Counted from the first letter of the stretch, positions 7,693 to 16,033 are shown. The stretch: DNA of 46,578 bases from Bacillota bacterium (GCA_023391835.1 JAEWAE010000023.1:1-46578), one strand, 5' to 3'. Made by a program: numbers and translations. Notes: generated from the sequence alone by a model not told the origin.

Positions 7693-7784
7693 CTTTGGAT
7701 TATGATAGATACGGCCCGCCGGCGCATCGGCCCGGCGCAGGCAAAAACCCGGCTCCGCGCCGGGCAGGGAAGGACTCGACGGCC

Positions 7785-8288
7785 TTGTCGGAGAATTCGG
7801 CGCCGGAGCGGCTGCTCCGGGTCGTGGTGGTTTCGGATACCCACGGCCGCATTGCGCGGCTGGAAACGGCGATGCGCCAGCAGCCCCGGGCGGCACTCTA
7901 TATCCACCTGGGCGACGGCGAATGGGATCTTGCCGAGATGCGCGGTATGTATCCCGGGCGGCGGTTCCTCGCCGTGGCGGGCAACTGCGATTTCGGCTCG
8001 GGCCTGCCCGACCGGGGGGAGACCGAGCTCGGCGGCAAACGGATATTTTTCACCCACGGCCATGCGTTCTATGTCAAATCCGGCCTTTCCCGCGTCGTCG
8101 ACGAGGCGGTGACCCGGGGGGCCGATATCCTGCTTTTCGGGCATACCCATGTGCCGCTGACGGAATACCGCGACGGGCTGTATATTCTTAACCCCGGCAG
8201 CCTGGGCAGCCCGCGGGACGGTGTGCCTACTTACGGGGTCGTGGATATCACGCCCGCCGGCGTGGCGGCTCATATCGTGGAACTGTGA
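7785..8288 (+). CDS. YfcE/MJ0936-type metallophosphoesterase
   Basis: Calcineurin-like phosphodiesterase with all metal-binding blocks: SDTHG, HLGDGEWD, GNCDFG, FTHGHAF and GHTHVPL, then LNPGSLGSPRD. Family members are small cytosolic phosphodiesterases with activity on artificial substrates; the physiological substrate is unknown. I choose the TTG at 7785, with GGGAAGGA ten bases before it, because the fold begins nine residues later (167 residues total). An in-frame ATG at 7689 would add 32 Pro/Ala/Arg-rich residues but has no spaced ribosome-binding site and would overlap the divergent promoter. Start uncertain; the gene itself is clear. Confidence 0.85.
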   Translation: MSENSAPERLLRVVVVSDTHGRIARLETAMRQQPRAALYIHLGDGEWDLAEMRGMYPGRRFLAVAGNCDFGSGLPDRGETELGGKRIFFTHGHAFYVKSGLSRVVDEAVTRGADILLFGHTHVPLTEYRDGLYILNPGSLGSPRDGVPTYGVVDITPAGVAAHIVEL

Positions 8289-8340
8289 CGGGCGTCGGGC
8301 CCGGACTCAAAAGCAATACAACGGAAGGGCATGATGGAAA

Positions 8341-9435
8341 ATGAAACTGGGGATTGTGGGCCTGCCGAACGTGGGCAAGAGCACCCTATTCAACGCGATC
8401 ACCAATGCGGGGGCCGAGTCGGCCAACTATCCGTTTTGCACCATCGAGCCGAATGTCGGCGTGGTGGCGGTGCCGGACGAACGGCTGCAGAAGCTGACGG
8501 AAATGTATCACCCACAGAAGACCACCCCGGCAATCATCGAATTCGTGGATATCGCCGGGCTGGTGCGCGGCGCTTCCAAGGGCGAGGGGCTGGGCAACAA
8601 GTTTCTTTCCCATATCCGCGAGGTGGATGCCATTGTGCATGTGACCCGCTGCTTTGAGGATACCGACGTCATCCATGTGGAAGGCAGCGTCGACCCCCTG
8701 CGCGATATGGAAACCATCAACCTCGAGCTGATTTTTTCCGATATGGAAATGGTCGACCGCCGTATCGACAAGGCGAAAAAGCTTTCCAAGGGCGACAAAA
8801 ATTACGAAAAGGAAGTCGAGCTGCTCGAGCGGATCAAGGCCCACCTGGAAGCGGGCAATCCCGTGCGCTCCATGCCCTGCACCGAGGACGAGTCGCTCAT
8901 CCTTTCGGCCATGTCGCTGCTCACGGCCAAGCCCGTCATTTACGCAGCCAACATGAGCGAGGCCGACTTCAAGGGCGGCTTCGCGCAAAACATGAATTTT
9001 CAGAAAGTCAGCCGGCAGGCGCAGTCAGAAGGAGCCGGTGTCATCCCCATCTGCGCCCGAATGGAGGAAGAGATGGCCTCCCTTTCCGACGAGGAAAAGG
9101 AACTGTTTCTCAGCGACCTGGGGCTGGAAGAATCCGGCCTCGACCGCCTCATCCGGGCGAGCTACAGCCTGCTGGGGCTCATTTCCTTCCTCACCGTGGG
9201 GGCCGAGGAGGTGCGTGCATGGACCATCACCAAGGGCACGCGGGCGCCTCAGGCCGCCGGCAAGATCCATACGGATTTTGAGCGCGGCTTTATCCGGGCC
9301 GAAGTCGTCTCCTACGACGACCTGATCGCCTGCGGGAATATGGCGGCGGTGCGGGAAAAGGGCCTGCTGCGCAGCGAGGGCAAGGAGTATGTCATGCAAG
9401 ACGGCGACGTGGTGGTGTTCCGCTTTAACGTCTGA
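8341..9435 (+). CDS. ychF: Redox-regulated ribosome-binding ATPase YchF (Ola1 family)
   Basis: 364 residues, standard length. G1 loop GLPNVGKSTLFN, G3 region FVDIAGLVRGASKGEGLGNKFL and the NMSE motif in place of the G-protein NKxD explain the ATP over GTP preference known for the family. A coiled-coil insertion spans roughly residues 130-200, and the C-terminal TGS domain ends in GDVVVFRFNV. It binds the ribosome and is linked to stress responses. GGAAGGG is 11 bases upstream of the ATG. A strong bidirectional terminator follows at 9529-9571. Confidence 0.96.
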   Translation: MKLGIVGLPNVGKSTLFNAITNAGAESANYPFCTIEPNVGVVAVPDERLQKLTEMYHPQKTTPAIIEFVDIAGLVRGASKGEGLGNKFLSHIREVDAIVHVTRCFEDTDVIHVEGSVDPLRDMETINLELIFSDMEMVDRRIDKAKKLSKGDKNYEKEVELLERIKAHLEAGNPVRSMPCTEDESLILSAMSLLTAKPVIYAANMSEADFKGGFAQNMNFQKVSRQAQSEGAGVIPICARMEEEMASLSDEEKELFLSDLGLEESGLDRLIRASYSLLGLISFLTVGAEEVRAWTITKGTRAPQAAGKIHTDFERGFIRAEVVSYDDLIACGNMAAVREKGLLRSEGKEYVMQDGDVVVFRFNV

Positions 9436-9528
9436 CCGGCCTTTCGGGGTATGGGGCTTTCTGCGCGGCTGCCACTTTTGCGGCGGGCGTCGCGCGCTCG
9501 GCTTAACAGGGACGCACTTTTGCATAAC

Positions 9529-9571
9529 AAAACCGCTCCGTTTCCGGTTTACCGGAAACGGAGCGGTTTTT
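9529..9571. terminator. Bidirectional terminator between ychF and the flavodoxin gene
   Basis: Perfect 20-base-pair inverted repeat (9529-9548 / 9551-9570) with a two-base centre, A-run on the left and T-run on the right. It serves the convergent ychF and flavodoxin transcripts. Confidence 0.92.
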
Positions 9572-9583
9572 GCACGCGGTGAC

Positions 9584-10015
9584 TCAGGCCTTGACGCTTT
9601 CCATGGCCTTCTGCGCAAATTCCTGCGCGGCCTTCAGGTCAGCGGCGTCGGGGTGGTTGCGGCTCAGAAAGAGAGCGAACTGCCCCCGGCAGGTGAAGCT
9701 CTCATCGAGCACATGGATGCCGCGGTCGGTCAGCATCTGCCGCATCTGCCGGATGGCGCCGTCGCCGCCGCTGCCGGCAGTGCTAAAAAGCGCCACGTTC
9801 TGCACCCGCGAGCTGCTGAGCAGCCCGATGTATTCTTCCATCGGCTTGCCCGCTTTGCCGCCGTAGACCCCCGAGCCGAGGAAAAGCAGCCGTACATTGT
9901 CCGCCGGGTAGGCGGGCGGCACGGCTTCCGCTTTTTCCTGCACGGCCTGGGCGATGGCCTCGGCCACCTGTTTTGTGTGTTTGCCCTTGCTGTAATAGAG
10001 CACCCGAATCGTCAT
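9584..10015 (-). CDS. Flavodoxin-domain protein
   Basis: 143 residues with a flavodoxin-like fold: MTIRVLYYSKGKHTKQVAEAI is the first strand and FMN phosphate loop, LFLGSGVYGGKAGK the 60s loop region, and ALFSTAGSGGD the 90s loop region. The phosphate loop is SKGKHT rather than the classical S/T-x-T-G-x-T, so cofactor affinity may be altered. It probably carries electrons in the cytosol; the partner is unknown. AGAAAGGA precedes the ATG. It has its own extended -10 promoter at 10149-10157 with a leader of about 130 bases. Confidence 0.85.
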   Translation of the reverse strand: MTIRVLYYSKGKHTKQVAEAIAQAVQEKAEAVPPAYPADNVRLLFLGSGVYGGKAGKPMEEYIGLLSSSRVQNVALFSTAGSGGDGAIRQMRQMLTDRGIHVLDESFTCRGQFALFLSRNHPDAADLKAAQEFAQKAMESVKA

Positions 10016-10148
10016 AATGCTCGTCCTTTCTTCCAACCGTCCCATGCGAAGCCGGGCAGAGCCGCGCTGCGCCCTCCTGCCGGAAGGCGAAACGCTCCCC
10101 AATGCCCCGATTTTTTACGGAATGGCTGCAGCCGCATTCGTTCCTTCT

Positions 10149-10157
10149 ATTATAACA
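10149..10157 (-). promoter_or_regulatory. Extended -10 promoter of the flavodoxin gene
   Basis: On the minus strand TGTTATAAT (TGn plus consensus TATAAT), with no convincing -35. It lies between the HD-domain gene and the flavodoxin gene, giving the latter its own transcript. Confidence 0.6.
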
Positions 10158-10193
10158 CATCGGGAGCGGCAGCGTATGAATCGAACGTGAATT

Positions 10194-10685
10194 TTACTCA
10201 GCGTTCAGCGGCCCGTACAGCGCCGTCAGGGCGGCCCTGCCGGCTGCTGTCTTGAAATACCGGTCGCGGATATGCCGGATGGCGTCGGTGGGCAGACGTT
10301 CCTCGTCGATATTGACCAGAAAATCCGCCTCGATGAGGATCTGGAAATCTTCCCCGTCCACCGCGGCGTAGCTGTGATGGTGCCCGATGAGGAAACAGGC
10401 CCGTTCGACCGTTTCGGGGGGCGCACCTTCGGCGGCCAGTATTTCCCGCGCAACAGGCGGACCCTCCAGCTCCTGATACGGGCCGGCGGACGACTGATAT
10501 TTGCGCTCGGCGTTGTGGATGCCGATATCGTGCAGGATGGCGGCCAGCAGCAGCGTCCGGCGCGCGCGGGGCTCCATATCGCCGCTGAGGGCCTGGGCGA
10601 AAGCGAAAACCTTCAGCGCGTGGGCCACCCGGCGGGTATCCGTACCGTTATAGGCGATCATGCGGTTGAGCACGGCGGTTATCAT
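10194..10685 (-). CDS. HD-domain protein (putative phosphohydrolase)
   Basis: 163 residues. The metal-binding core is visible as H in RRVAHALKV, the ILHDIGIH doublet (HD), GHHHSY and D in EADFLVN. Such stand-alone HD proteins act on nucleotides or phosphate esters, but the substrate here is unknown. ATG is preceded by AGGAGG at seven bases. The upstream region holds a plausible SigA promoter with GATAAT and an extended TG. It is transcribed in the same direction as the downstream flavodoxin gene. Confidence 0.88.
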   Translation of the reverse strand: MITAVLNRMIAYNGTDTRRVAHALKVFAFAQALSGDMEPRARRTLLLAAILHDIGIHNAERKYQSSAGPYQELEGPPVAREILAAEGAPPETVERACFLIGHHHSYAAVDGEDFQILIEADFLVNIDEERLPTDAIRHIRDRYFKTAAGRAALTALYGPLNAE

Positions 10686-10730
10686 GGCGGTTCCTCCTAT
10701 TTCCAACTGCGACGGCATATGTCCGGCATC

Positions 10731-10759
10731 ATTATCGCATAAAATCCATACAATAGGAA
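10731..10759 (-). promoter_or_regulatory. Promoter of the HD-domain gene
   Basis: Minus strand GATAAT (10731-10736) with extended TGC. A weak -35 TTCCTA (10754-10759) lies 17 bases away. It stands about 45 bases upstream of the ATG. Confidence 0.5.
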
Positions 10760-10995
10760 GACACCGTGCGCTTCAATCCGTCCGAATTCCGCCCCAAAGC
10801 GGAAAATTCCAGATAAATTCACATAAATTACACGTAAGCAGACAGACAATATGTAAATATTACAAAATTGGATCGAAACTTTGGTCAGAATGTCGGCTCA
10901 TGATCGGGCGGATAGCCGATAAGTCTGCGCGGACGGACGATACTATGAGAGAAGCCGAAAGGATTTCGGGCCGATGCACGCGCCACCGGTCAGGG

Positions 10996-11023
10996 ACCGT
11001 TGCTCAGCCCGCGTCATACAATA
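10996..11023 (+). promoter_or_regulatory. SigK/SigE-like promoter before the 71-codon gene
   Basis: CATACAATA (11015-11023) fits the SigK -10 consensus CATAnnnTA and the SigE -10. ACC at 10996-10998, 16 bases upstream, fits the short SigK -35 (mACm). The SigE -35 is poor here. The rest of 10741-11014 is AT-rich on its left half and contains no gene that I can support. Confidence 0.4.
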
Positions 11024-11060
11024 TCAGAGACGACGGACACAGTGGAAGGAGGCATGCGGC

Positions 11061-11276
11061 ATGCCGGAGCACCGCCATTACGTGATCACGGATAAATCCG
11101 GCCGCCGGCTGCGGGAAGGTGACTACACCGAGCCGGAAGTGCGGATGGTCGCCAAGGCCGGCTTCCGGGTGTTCGAAACGGGCAACCGAGAAATCACACC
11201 CGAACTGACCGGTCTTTTCCACGGCGCGGGCGAATCATACGCGCCGCCGTTAGAAAACGACAAAATTGTTTTTTAA
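11061..11276 (+). CDS. Orphan 71-residue protein of unknown function
   Basis: Begins at an ATG with an excellent ribosome-binding site (GGAAGGAGG, eight bases upstream) and reads 71 residues. Sequence is charged, without membrane segment or signal peptide: N-terminal HYVITDKSGRRLREGDY, then EPEVRMVAKAGFRVFETGN. The first half has a beta-rich look, but I recognise no family. It is monocistronic, behind a SigK/SigE-like promoter and in front of the bidirectional terminator at 11372-11411. A sporulation-stage product is a hypothesis only. Confidence 0.7.
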   Translation: MPEHRHYVITDKSGRRLREGDYTEPEVRMVAKAGFRVFETGNREITPELTGLFHGAGESYAPPLENDKIVF

Positions 11277-11371
11277 CGTCGCTTTCGGCGGCGGACAAGC
11301 ACATGGAATGCATTTGCGGATATTATCCGTAAAGCAAAGACCGTCGTTCAAATATATTCTGAAGCTGCCAT

Positions 11372-11411
11372 AAAAGTGCCCGGGAGAAACACACGTTTTC
11401 CGGGCACTTTT
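11372..11411. terminator. Bidirectional terminator between the 71-codon gene and the DeoR gene
   Basis: Stem AAAAGTGCCCGG / CCGGGCACTTTT (12 base pairs) around a 16-base partly paired loop, T-run on both strands. It closes the convergent transcripts. Confidence 0.88.
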
Positions 11412-11418
11412 TATGTAT

Positions 11419-12198
11419 TCACAGCGGTTCCGTGTCGCCGGGGCGGAGCAGCCGCACCCCGGCGTCGGCCAGTGTCCGGCACTGATCGGGCGTGAAATCC
11501 GCGTCGGTGACAAGCACGTCGATGGCCTCGATGGGGCAGATCGAAGCGAAATAGGTGTGCCCCACCTTGCTTTTGTCGCACAGAAGCACCCGTTTGGCCG
11601 CCGAACGGATCATCTGTTGCTTAATGCCGGCCTCCTCGTCCGACGCCTCAGTGACACCCGTGTCAAACGAGAAACCGCGGCAGGAAAAAAAGGCAATATC
11701 GGCATGGCAGCCGGCGAGAAAATCCCGGGCCGACAGCCCCACCACCGATATGGAATTATCCCGCACCAATCCACCGGTGCAGTAAACCCGCACGCCACGG
11801 TATTCCCCCAGCTGCAGAGCGGTCTTGAGAGCGTTTGTGACGACTGTCAGCCCGCTCAGCGCCGAAATATGTGGCACCAGGCGGGAAACGGTGGAGCTGG
11901 AATCGAGAAACACCGTGCCGCCCCCGCGCAGCAGCTGTGCCGCCAGGCCCGCCAGACGCTCCTTCGTGCCGGTGTTCTCACCCTCCCGCAGCGGCAGCGG
12001 GATGTCGCTGCTGCTGCCGTCGAGCAGCACGGCGCCTCCGTAGGTGCGTTTGATCAGTCCCTGCTTGGTCAGCCGCTCCAGATCCCGCCGGATGGTGGCG
12101 GCACTGACGAAAAACTGGCGGCTGAGAGTTTCCACCGACACGGCGTGCTTGTGCCGCATAGCTTTGAGGATGGCTTCCTGACGTTCGACCGACAGCAT
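11419..12198 (-). CDS. DeoR-family transcriptional repressor of the deoxysugar operon
   Basis: 259 residues, full length for the family. N-terminal winged helix (residues 1-60) with the DeoR signature VSAATIRRDLERL and KRTYGGAVL just after it. The C-terminal isomerase-like sugar-phosphate sensor domain (about 75-235) contains VFLDSSSTVSRL and VVTNAL. GGGAGG precedes the ATG. It is divergent from fucA-rhaB-fucO, so it very likely represses that operon and is relieved by a phosphorylated intermediate such as fuculose- or rhamnulose-1-phosphate. Four TGCGCA sites in the shared intergenic region are the candidate operators. Confidence 0.92.
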   Translation of the reverse strand: MLSVERQEAILKAMRHKHAVSVETLSRQFFVSAATIRRDLERLTKQGLIKRTYGGAVLLDGSSSDIPLPLREGENTGTKERLAGLAAQLLRGGGTVFLDSSSTVSRLVPHISALSGLTVVTNALKTALQLGEYRGVRVYCTGGLVRDNSISVVGLSARDFLAGCHADIAFFSCRGFSFDTGVTEASDEEAGIKQQMIRSAAKRVLLCDKSKVGHTYFASICPIEAIDVLVTDADFTPDQCRTLADAGVRLLRPGDTEPL

Positions 12199-12225
12199 GG
12201 AATTCCTCCCGCTTTTTGATGAGCC

Positions 12226-12311
12226 TGCGCATACATGCGCATTTGTGTACGATTTTGATGTATAACATGAATAATGCGCAATATTTTAAACTGTATGGAC
12301 AACAATGCGCA
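12226..12311. promoter_or_regulatory. Four TGCGCA repeats: candidate DeoR operators
   Basis: The palindromic hexamer TGCGCA occurs at 12226-12231, 12236-12241, 12275-12280 and 12306-12311. Steps of 10, 39 and 31 bases are close to whole helical turns. The last copy lies inside the spacer of the fuc promoter. The first two lie in the leader of the divergent regulator gene. Confidence 0.55.
12259..12267 (-). promoter_or_regulatory. Probable promoter of the DeoR-family gene
   Basis: Minus strand TGTTATACA, an extended -10 with four of six consensus positions; no good -35. Two TGCGCA repeats lie just downstream, compatible with autorepression. Confidence 0.4.
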
Positions 12312-12324
12312 CTCTTGTTATAAT
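12296..12324 (+). promoter_or_regulatory. SigA promoter of the fucA-rhaB-fucO operon
   Basis: TGGACA (12296-12301), 17-base spacer, TATAAT (12319-12324), preceded by TGT so also an extended -10. The spacer contains a TGCGCA repeat. Confidence 0.8.
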
Positions 12325-12396
12325 ACTATCAAGTTATCCGTCCGTTTTCAATAGCTGACCGGCGTGGACGGATGTATGAAAGGGGATTATTCGGAA

Positions 12397-13071
12397 ATGG
12401 ATTTGCAGGAAATCAAAGAGCAGATGTGCGACGTGGGGCACCGTCTGTGGACGCTCGGCTTTATCGCCGCAAACGACGGCAACATCACCGTCAAGCTCGG
12501 CAACGGGGAATTTCTCGCCACCCCGACCGGCATGAGCAAGAGCTTCCTGACGCCGGAAAAAATTCTGCGCGTCAACGAGCAGGGCGAAGTGCTTGAGTGC
12601 AACACTCCGGGGCTGCGGCCTTCTTCCGAAATCAAGATGCATTTCCGTGTCTACCGCGAGCGGCCGGATGTGAATTCGGTCGTGCATGCCCATCCGCCCA
12701 CGGCGACGGCCTATGCGGTGGCGCATATCCCGCTGGATAAATATATCATGCCCGAAGCGGTGCTGACCCTCGGCGACGTGCCGATTGCCAAATACGGCAC
12801 GCCCTCGACCGAGGAAATCCCGGATTCCATATCGCCCTATCTTCCCGACCACGATGCCATTCTGCTGGAAAACCACGGCGCCATCACGGTGGGCTGCGAC
12901 CTGACCACGGCTTATTACCGCATGGAAACCCTCGAGTACAACGCGAAGGTCATGCTGTTGAGCCATCTGATCGGCGAGCGTCACGAGATTGCCGATGACA
13001 AGCTCCGCGAGCTCGAAGTGCTGCGCAAAAAGATGAAGTTCACCGGCCGCTATCCCGGCATCAAGCGGTAA
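12397..13071 (+). CDS. fucA: Class II sugar-phosphate aldolase (L-fuculose-1-phosphate aldolase type)
   Basis: 224 residues. Catalytic and zinc-ligand positions match E. coli FucA in spacing: Glu78, His97, His99 and His160 here versus Glu73, His92, His94 and His155. It also has GNITV and the phosphate-binding TPTGMSK. It should cleave a 1-phospho-ketose into dihydroxyacetone phosphate and L-lactaldehyde. The next genes fit that product: a rhamnulokinase-like kinase and a lactaldehyde reductase. The ATG at 12397 is chosen because the homologous N-terminus begins there and AAAGGGG lies upstream. Fuculose versus rhamnulose preference is undecided. Confidence 0.85.
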   Translation: MDLQEIKEQMCDVGHRLWTLGFIAANDGNITVKLGNGEFLATPTGMSKSFLTPEKILRVNEQGEVLECNTPGLRPSSEIKMHFRVYRERPDVNSVVHAHPPTATAYAVAHIPLDKYIMPEAVLTLGDVPIAKYGTPSTEEIPDSISPYLPDHDAILLENHGAITVGCDLTTAYYRMETLEYNAKVMLLSHLIGERHEIADDKLRELEVLRKKMKFTGRYPGIKR

Positions 13072-13171
13072 ACGGCACGGAGGCCGCCGCCTCCGTCTAT
13101 CCGGCATTGTTTATTATTTCACAAAATGGCCGGGTTCCCGCGGGGCCCGGCCGCGAAAGGACGGGAACGGC

Positions 13172-14650
13172 ATGAAGACGGCGAAGGGAGTGCTGGCGTT
13201 CGACTTCGGCGCTTCCAGCGGGCGGGCCATGCGGGGGCTTTTCGACGGCCGACGGCTGCGGATGGAGGAAATCCACCGTTTTTCCAACGACCCGGTGATG
13301 CTCCGCGGCACGTTTTACTGGGATACGCTGCGTCAGTTTTATGAGATCGGCCAGGGCATCCTCAAATGCCGCCGGCAGGGCGGCGCCGACAGCATCGGCA
13401 TCGACACCTGGGGCGTGGATTTCGGCCTGCTCGACGCGCGGGGCGATTTGCTGGATAACCACGTCAATTACCGCGACACCCGCACCCGCGGCATGATCGA
13501 CGAGGCCGCCCGGGTCATGCCGCGGCGGGAGCTTTACGGCGTCACCGGCATCCAGTTCATGGAGTGCAACACTATCTATCAGCTGTTGGCTCTGGGGCGC
13601 GATCGACCCGGGCTGCTTGAGCAGGCGCGAACGCTGCTTTTCACCCCCGATCTGTTTGCCTATTTCCTCACCGGGGAGCGGCGGGCGGAATACACCATTG
13701 CCTCCACCTCCGGCCTGCTGGATGCCCGTACCCGGCAGTGGGCCGACGGCGTGCTTGCGCGCTACGGCATTCCCCGGCACATTTTTCCCGACATCCTCAT
13801 GCCGGGGCGGGTGAGCGGCACGCTGTCGCCCGCGGCGCAGGAACAGTTTGGCGTCCCGGCGATGCCGGTGGTGGCGGTGGCTTCCCACGACACTGCGTCG
13901 GCCGTGGTGTCGGTGCCCAAGCCGGAAGGAAAGTTCGCCTTCCTTTCCAGCGGCACATGGTCGTTGCTGGGCACCGAGACCGACGCCCCGGTGCTCACCC
14001 CCGAGGCACTGGCCGCCAACTTTACAAACGAGGGCGGCTACGACGGCACCATCCGGCTGCTCAAAAATATCGTCGGCCTGTGGCTCATTCAGGAATCCCT
14101 CCGCCAGTGGCAGCGGGAGGGCGAGGAGCTGAGCTTCGCCGACCTCGAGACGGCGGCGCGGGAGGCGAAGCCTTTCCGCAGCTTTATTGACCCGGATGAG
14201 CCCGATCTGCTGACGCCGGGCGACATCCCCGCGCGCATCCGCGCTCAGTGCGAGCGCACCGGCCAGCCGGTGCCCCAGACCCGCGGCGAGGTGATGCGCT
14301 GCATCTACGAGAGCCTGGCGCTAAAGTATCGCTTTTCACTGGAAAAGCTCGAGTCCATCACCGGCACCCGCTACGACGGGCTGCATGTCATCGGCGGCGG
14401 CGTGAAAGACCGGCTGCTCTGCTCCCTCACCGCCTGCGCCTGCGGGCGCGAGGTGGTGGCCGGCCCGGTGGAGGCCACCGTGCTCGGCAACATTTCGGTG
14501 CAGCTCATGGCGGCGGGGGAGATCGCCTCCCTTGCCCAGGCCCGGCAAGTCATTGCCGATTCCTTCGAGCTGACGCGCTTCGAGCCGCAGGGTACCTCCG
14601 ACTGGGACACCGCGGCCGCACGCTATGACCGGATTTTCCATATCCACTGA
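13172..14650 (+). CDS. rhaB: FGGY-family sugar kinase, rhamnulokinase-like
   Basis: 492 residues with both FGGY domains. LAFDFGASSGRAM is the first phosphate-binding loop typed for rhamnulokinases, GIDTWGVDFGLLD follows, then FLSSGTWSLLG and VIGGGVKDRLL from the C-terminal ATP-binding domain. It should phosphorylate L-rhamnulose, or possibly L-fuculose, at O-1, making the substrate of the aldolase encoded just upstream. AAAGGAC lies before the ATG. It stands 100 bases after fucA and 61 before fucO in the same operon. No isomerase gene is present here, so the ketose must come from an enzyme encoded elsewhere. Confidence 0.88.
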   Translation: MKTAKGVLAFDFGASSGRAMRGLFDGRRLRMEEIHRFSNDPVMLRGTFYWDTLRQFYEIGQGILKCRRQGGADSIGIDTWGVDFGLLDARGDLLDNHVNYRDTRTRGMIDEAARVMPRRELYGVTGIQFMECNTIYQLLALGRDRPGLLEQARTLLFTPDLFAYFLTGERRAEYTIASTSGLLDARTRQWADGVLARYGIPRHIFPDILMPGRVSGTLSPAAQEQFGVPAMPVVAVASHDTASAVVSVPKPEGKFAFLSSGTWSLLGTETDAPVLTPEALAANFTNEGGYDGTIRLLKNIVGLWLIQESLRQWQREGEELSFADLETAAREAKPFRSFIDPDEPDLLTPGDIPARIRAQCERTGQPVPQTRGEVMRCIYESLALKYRFSLEKLESITGTRYDGLHVIGGGVKDRLLCSLTACACGREVVAGPVEATVLGNISVQLMAAGEIASLAQARQVIADSFELTRFEPQGTSDWDTAAARYDRIFHIH

Positions 14651-14711
14651 CGGCGCGCAATCTTCTTTATATACAGTTTCATCGTCATATGCGACAAAAG
14701 GAGTGGTATTC

Positions 14712-15872
14712 ATGGCAGTCATGCGAATGATTCTCAACGAAACCTCGTATTTCGGCAAAGGCGCCATCGCCAACGTCGCGGAAGAAGCAAAAAACCGCGG
14801 CTTTAAAAAGGCATTCGTCACCTCCGACAGCGCGCTGGTGAAATTCGGCGTGACCGGCAAGGTGCTCGACGTGCTCAAGGCGGCGGGCATCCCCTACGAT
14901 CTCTATGACAACATCAAGCCTAACCCGACCATCGAGAACGTGCAGACCGGCGTCAAGGCATTCAACGCCAGCGGTGCGGATTTCATCGTGGCCATCGGCG
15001 GCGGCTCCTCGATGGATACCGCCAAGGCCATCGGCATCATCGCCAATAACCCCGAATTTGCAGATGTGCGCTCGCTGGAAGGCGTCGCCCCCACCAAAAA
15101 GCCCAGCAAGCCCATCATCGCCGTCCCCACCACCGCGGGCACCGCGGCGGAAGTCACCATCAACTATGTCATCACCGATGTGGAAAAGAAGCGCAAATTT
15201 GTCTGCGTTGACCCCCACGACATTCCGGCCGTCGCGGTCATCGACCCCGACATGATGGCCACCATGCCCAAGGGCCTCGCGGCCGCCACCGGCATGGATG
15301 CGCTGACCCATGCCATCGAAGGCTACACCACCAAGGGTGCGTGGGAGCTTTCCGACATGTTTGAGATCAAGGCCATCGAAATGATCGGCCGCAATCTGCG
15401 CGATTCGGTCAACAAAGGCGAGCCTGCCGCCCGCGAAGGCATGGGCGTGGCCCAGTATGTGGCCGGCATGGCGTTCTCGAACGTTGGCCTAGGGCTCGTG
15501 CATGGCATGGCTCACACCCTCAGCGCCTTTTACGACACGCCCCACGGCGTGGCCTGCGCGCTGCTGCTGCCCTATGTGCTGGAATTCAACGCTTCGACCA
15601 TCGGCCCGAAATGCGCCGATATCGCCAAGGCCCTGGGCGTGGATGTGACCGGCATGAGCGCGGCCGAGTATGAAAAAGCCGCGGTGGCCGCGGTGCGCAA
15701 GCTGTCGCTGGATGTAGGCATCCCCCAGACCCTTGACAAGATCGGCGTCAAGGAAGAGGATATCCCGACTCTTGCCAAGTCCGCGTCCCTCGACGTGTGC
15801 ACCCCGGGCAACCCGCGGGATGTCACCGTGCCCGAGATCGAGGCTCTTTTCCACAAGGCTTACCGCGCGTAA
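14712..15872 (+). CDS. fucO: Lactaldehyde reductase / 1,2-propanediol dehydrogenase (Fe-dependent)
   Basis: Group III iron-dependent alcohol dehydrogenase, 386 residues. NAD-binding GGGSSMDTAKA (96-106) and iron ligands Asp196, His200, His264 and His278 are present, nearly the same numbering as E. coli FucO. It reduces L-lactaldehyde from the aldolase step to 1,2-propanediol, re-oxidising NADH during anaerobic growth on deoxysugars. Other substrates of this family, such as ethanol or glycerol, cannot be ruled out. AAAGGAG is eight bases before the ATG. A terminator follows. Confidence 0.9.
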   Translation: MAVMRMILNETSYFGKGAIANVAEEAKNRGFKKAFVTSDSALVKFGVTGKVLDVLKAAGIPYDLYDNIKPNPTIENVQTGVKAFNASGADFIVAIGGGSSMDTAKAIGIIANNPEFADVRSLEGVAPTKKPSKPIIAVPTTAGTAAEVTINYVITDVEKKRKFVCVDPHDIPAVAVIDPDMMATMPKGLAAATGMDALTHAIEGYTTKGAWELSDMFEIKAIEMIGRNLRDSVNKGEPAAREGMGVAQYVAGMAFSNVGLGLVHGMAHTLSAFYDTPHGVACALLLPYVLEFNASTIGPKCADIAKALGVDVTGMSAAEYEKAAVAAVRKLSLDVGIPQTLDKIGVKEEDIPTLAKSASLDVCTPGNPRDVTVPEIEALFHKAYRA

Positions 15873-15887
15873 GCAATTGCCTGACTC

Positions 15888-15918
15888 AAGGCCGTCCCGT
15901 AAGGGGCGGCCTTTTTTT
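15888..15918 (+). terminator. Terminator of the deoxysugar operon
   Basis: Stem AAGGCCGTCCC / GGGGCGGCCTT (one G-T pair), four-base loop, then seven T residues. Confidence 0.9.
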
Positions 15919-15943
15919 GCCCCGGCACCGGCCCCGTCATGCG

Positions 15944-15972
15944 TTGACACCGCCCGCGGGAATGGATACAAT
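15944..15972 (+). promoter_or_regulatory. SigA promoter upstream of miaB
   Basis: TTGACA (15944-15949), exact 17-base spacer, TACAAT (15967-15972): the best consensus promoter in the window. It probably drives miaB, the ric gene and mutSL. Confidence 0.88.
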
Positions 15973-16033
15973 AATAGAGTAGGAAACGGTCGATTCCGAC
16001 CGGATTGATCCTACGGCCGCATGGGACCGAAAA

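Noticed and set aside
10016..10148. FMN riboswitch in the flavodoxin leader
   Set aside because: The leader has scattered GC-rich repeats but none of the conserved RFN-element sequences.
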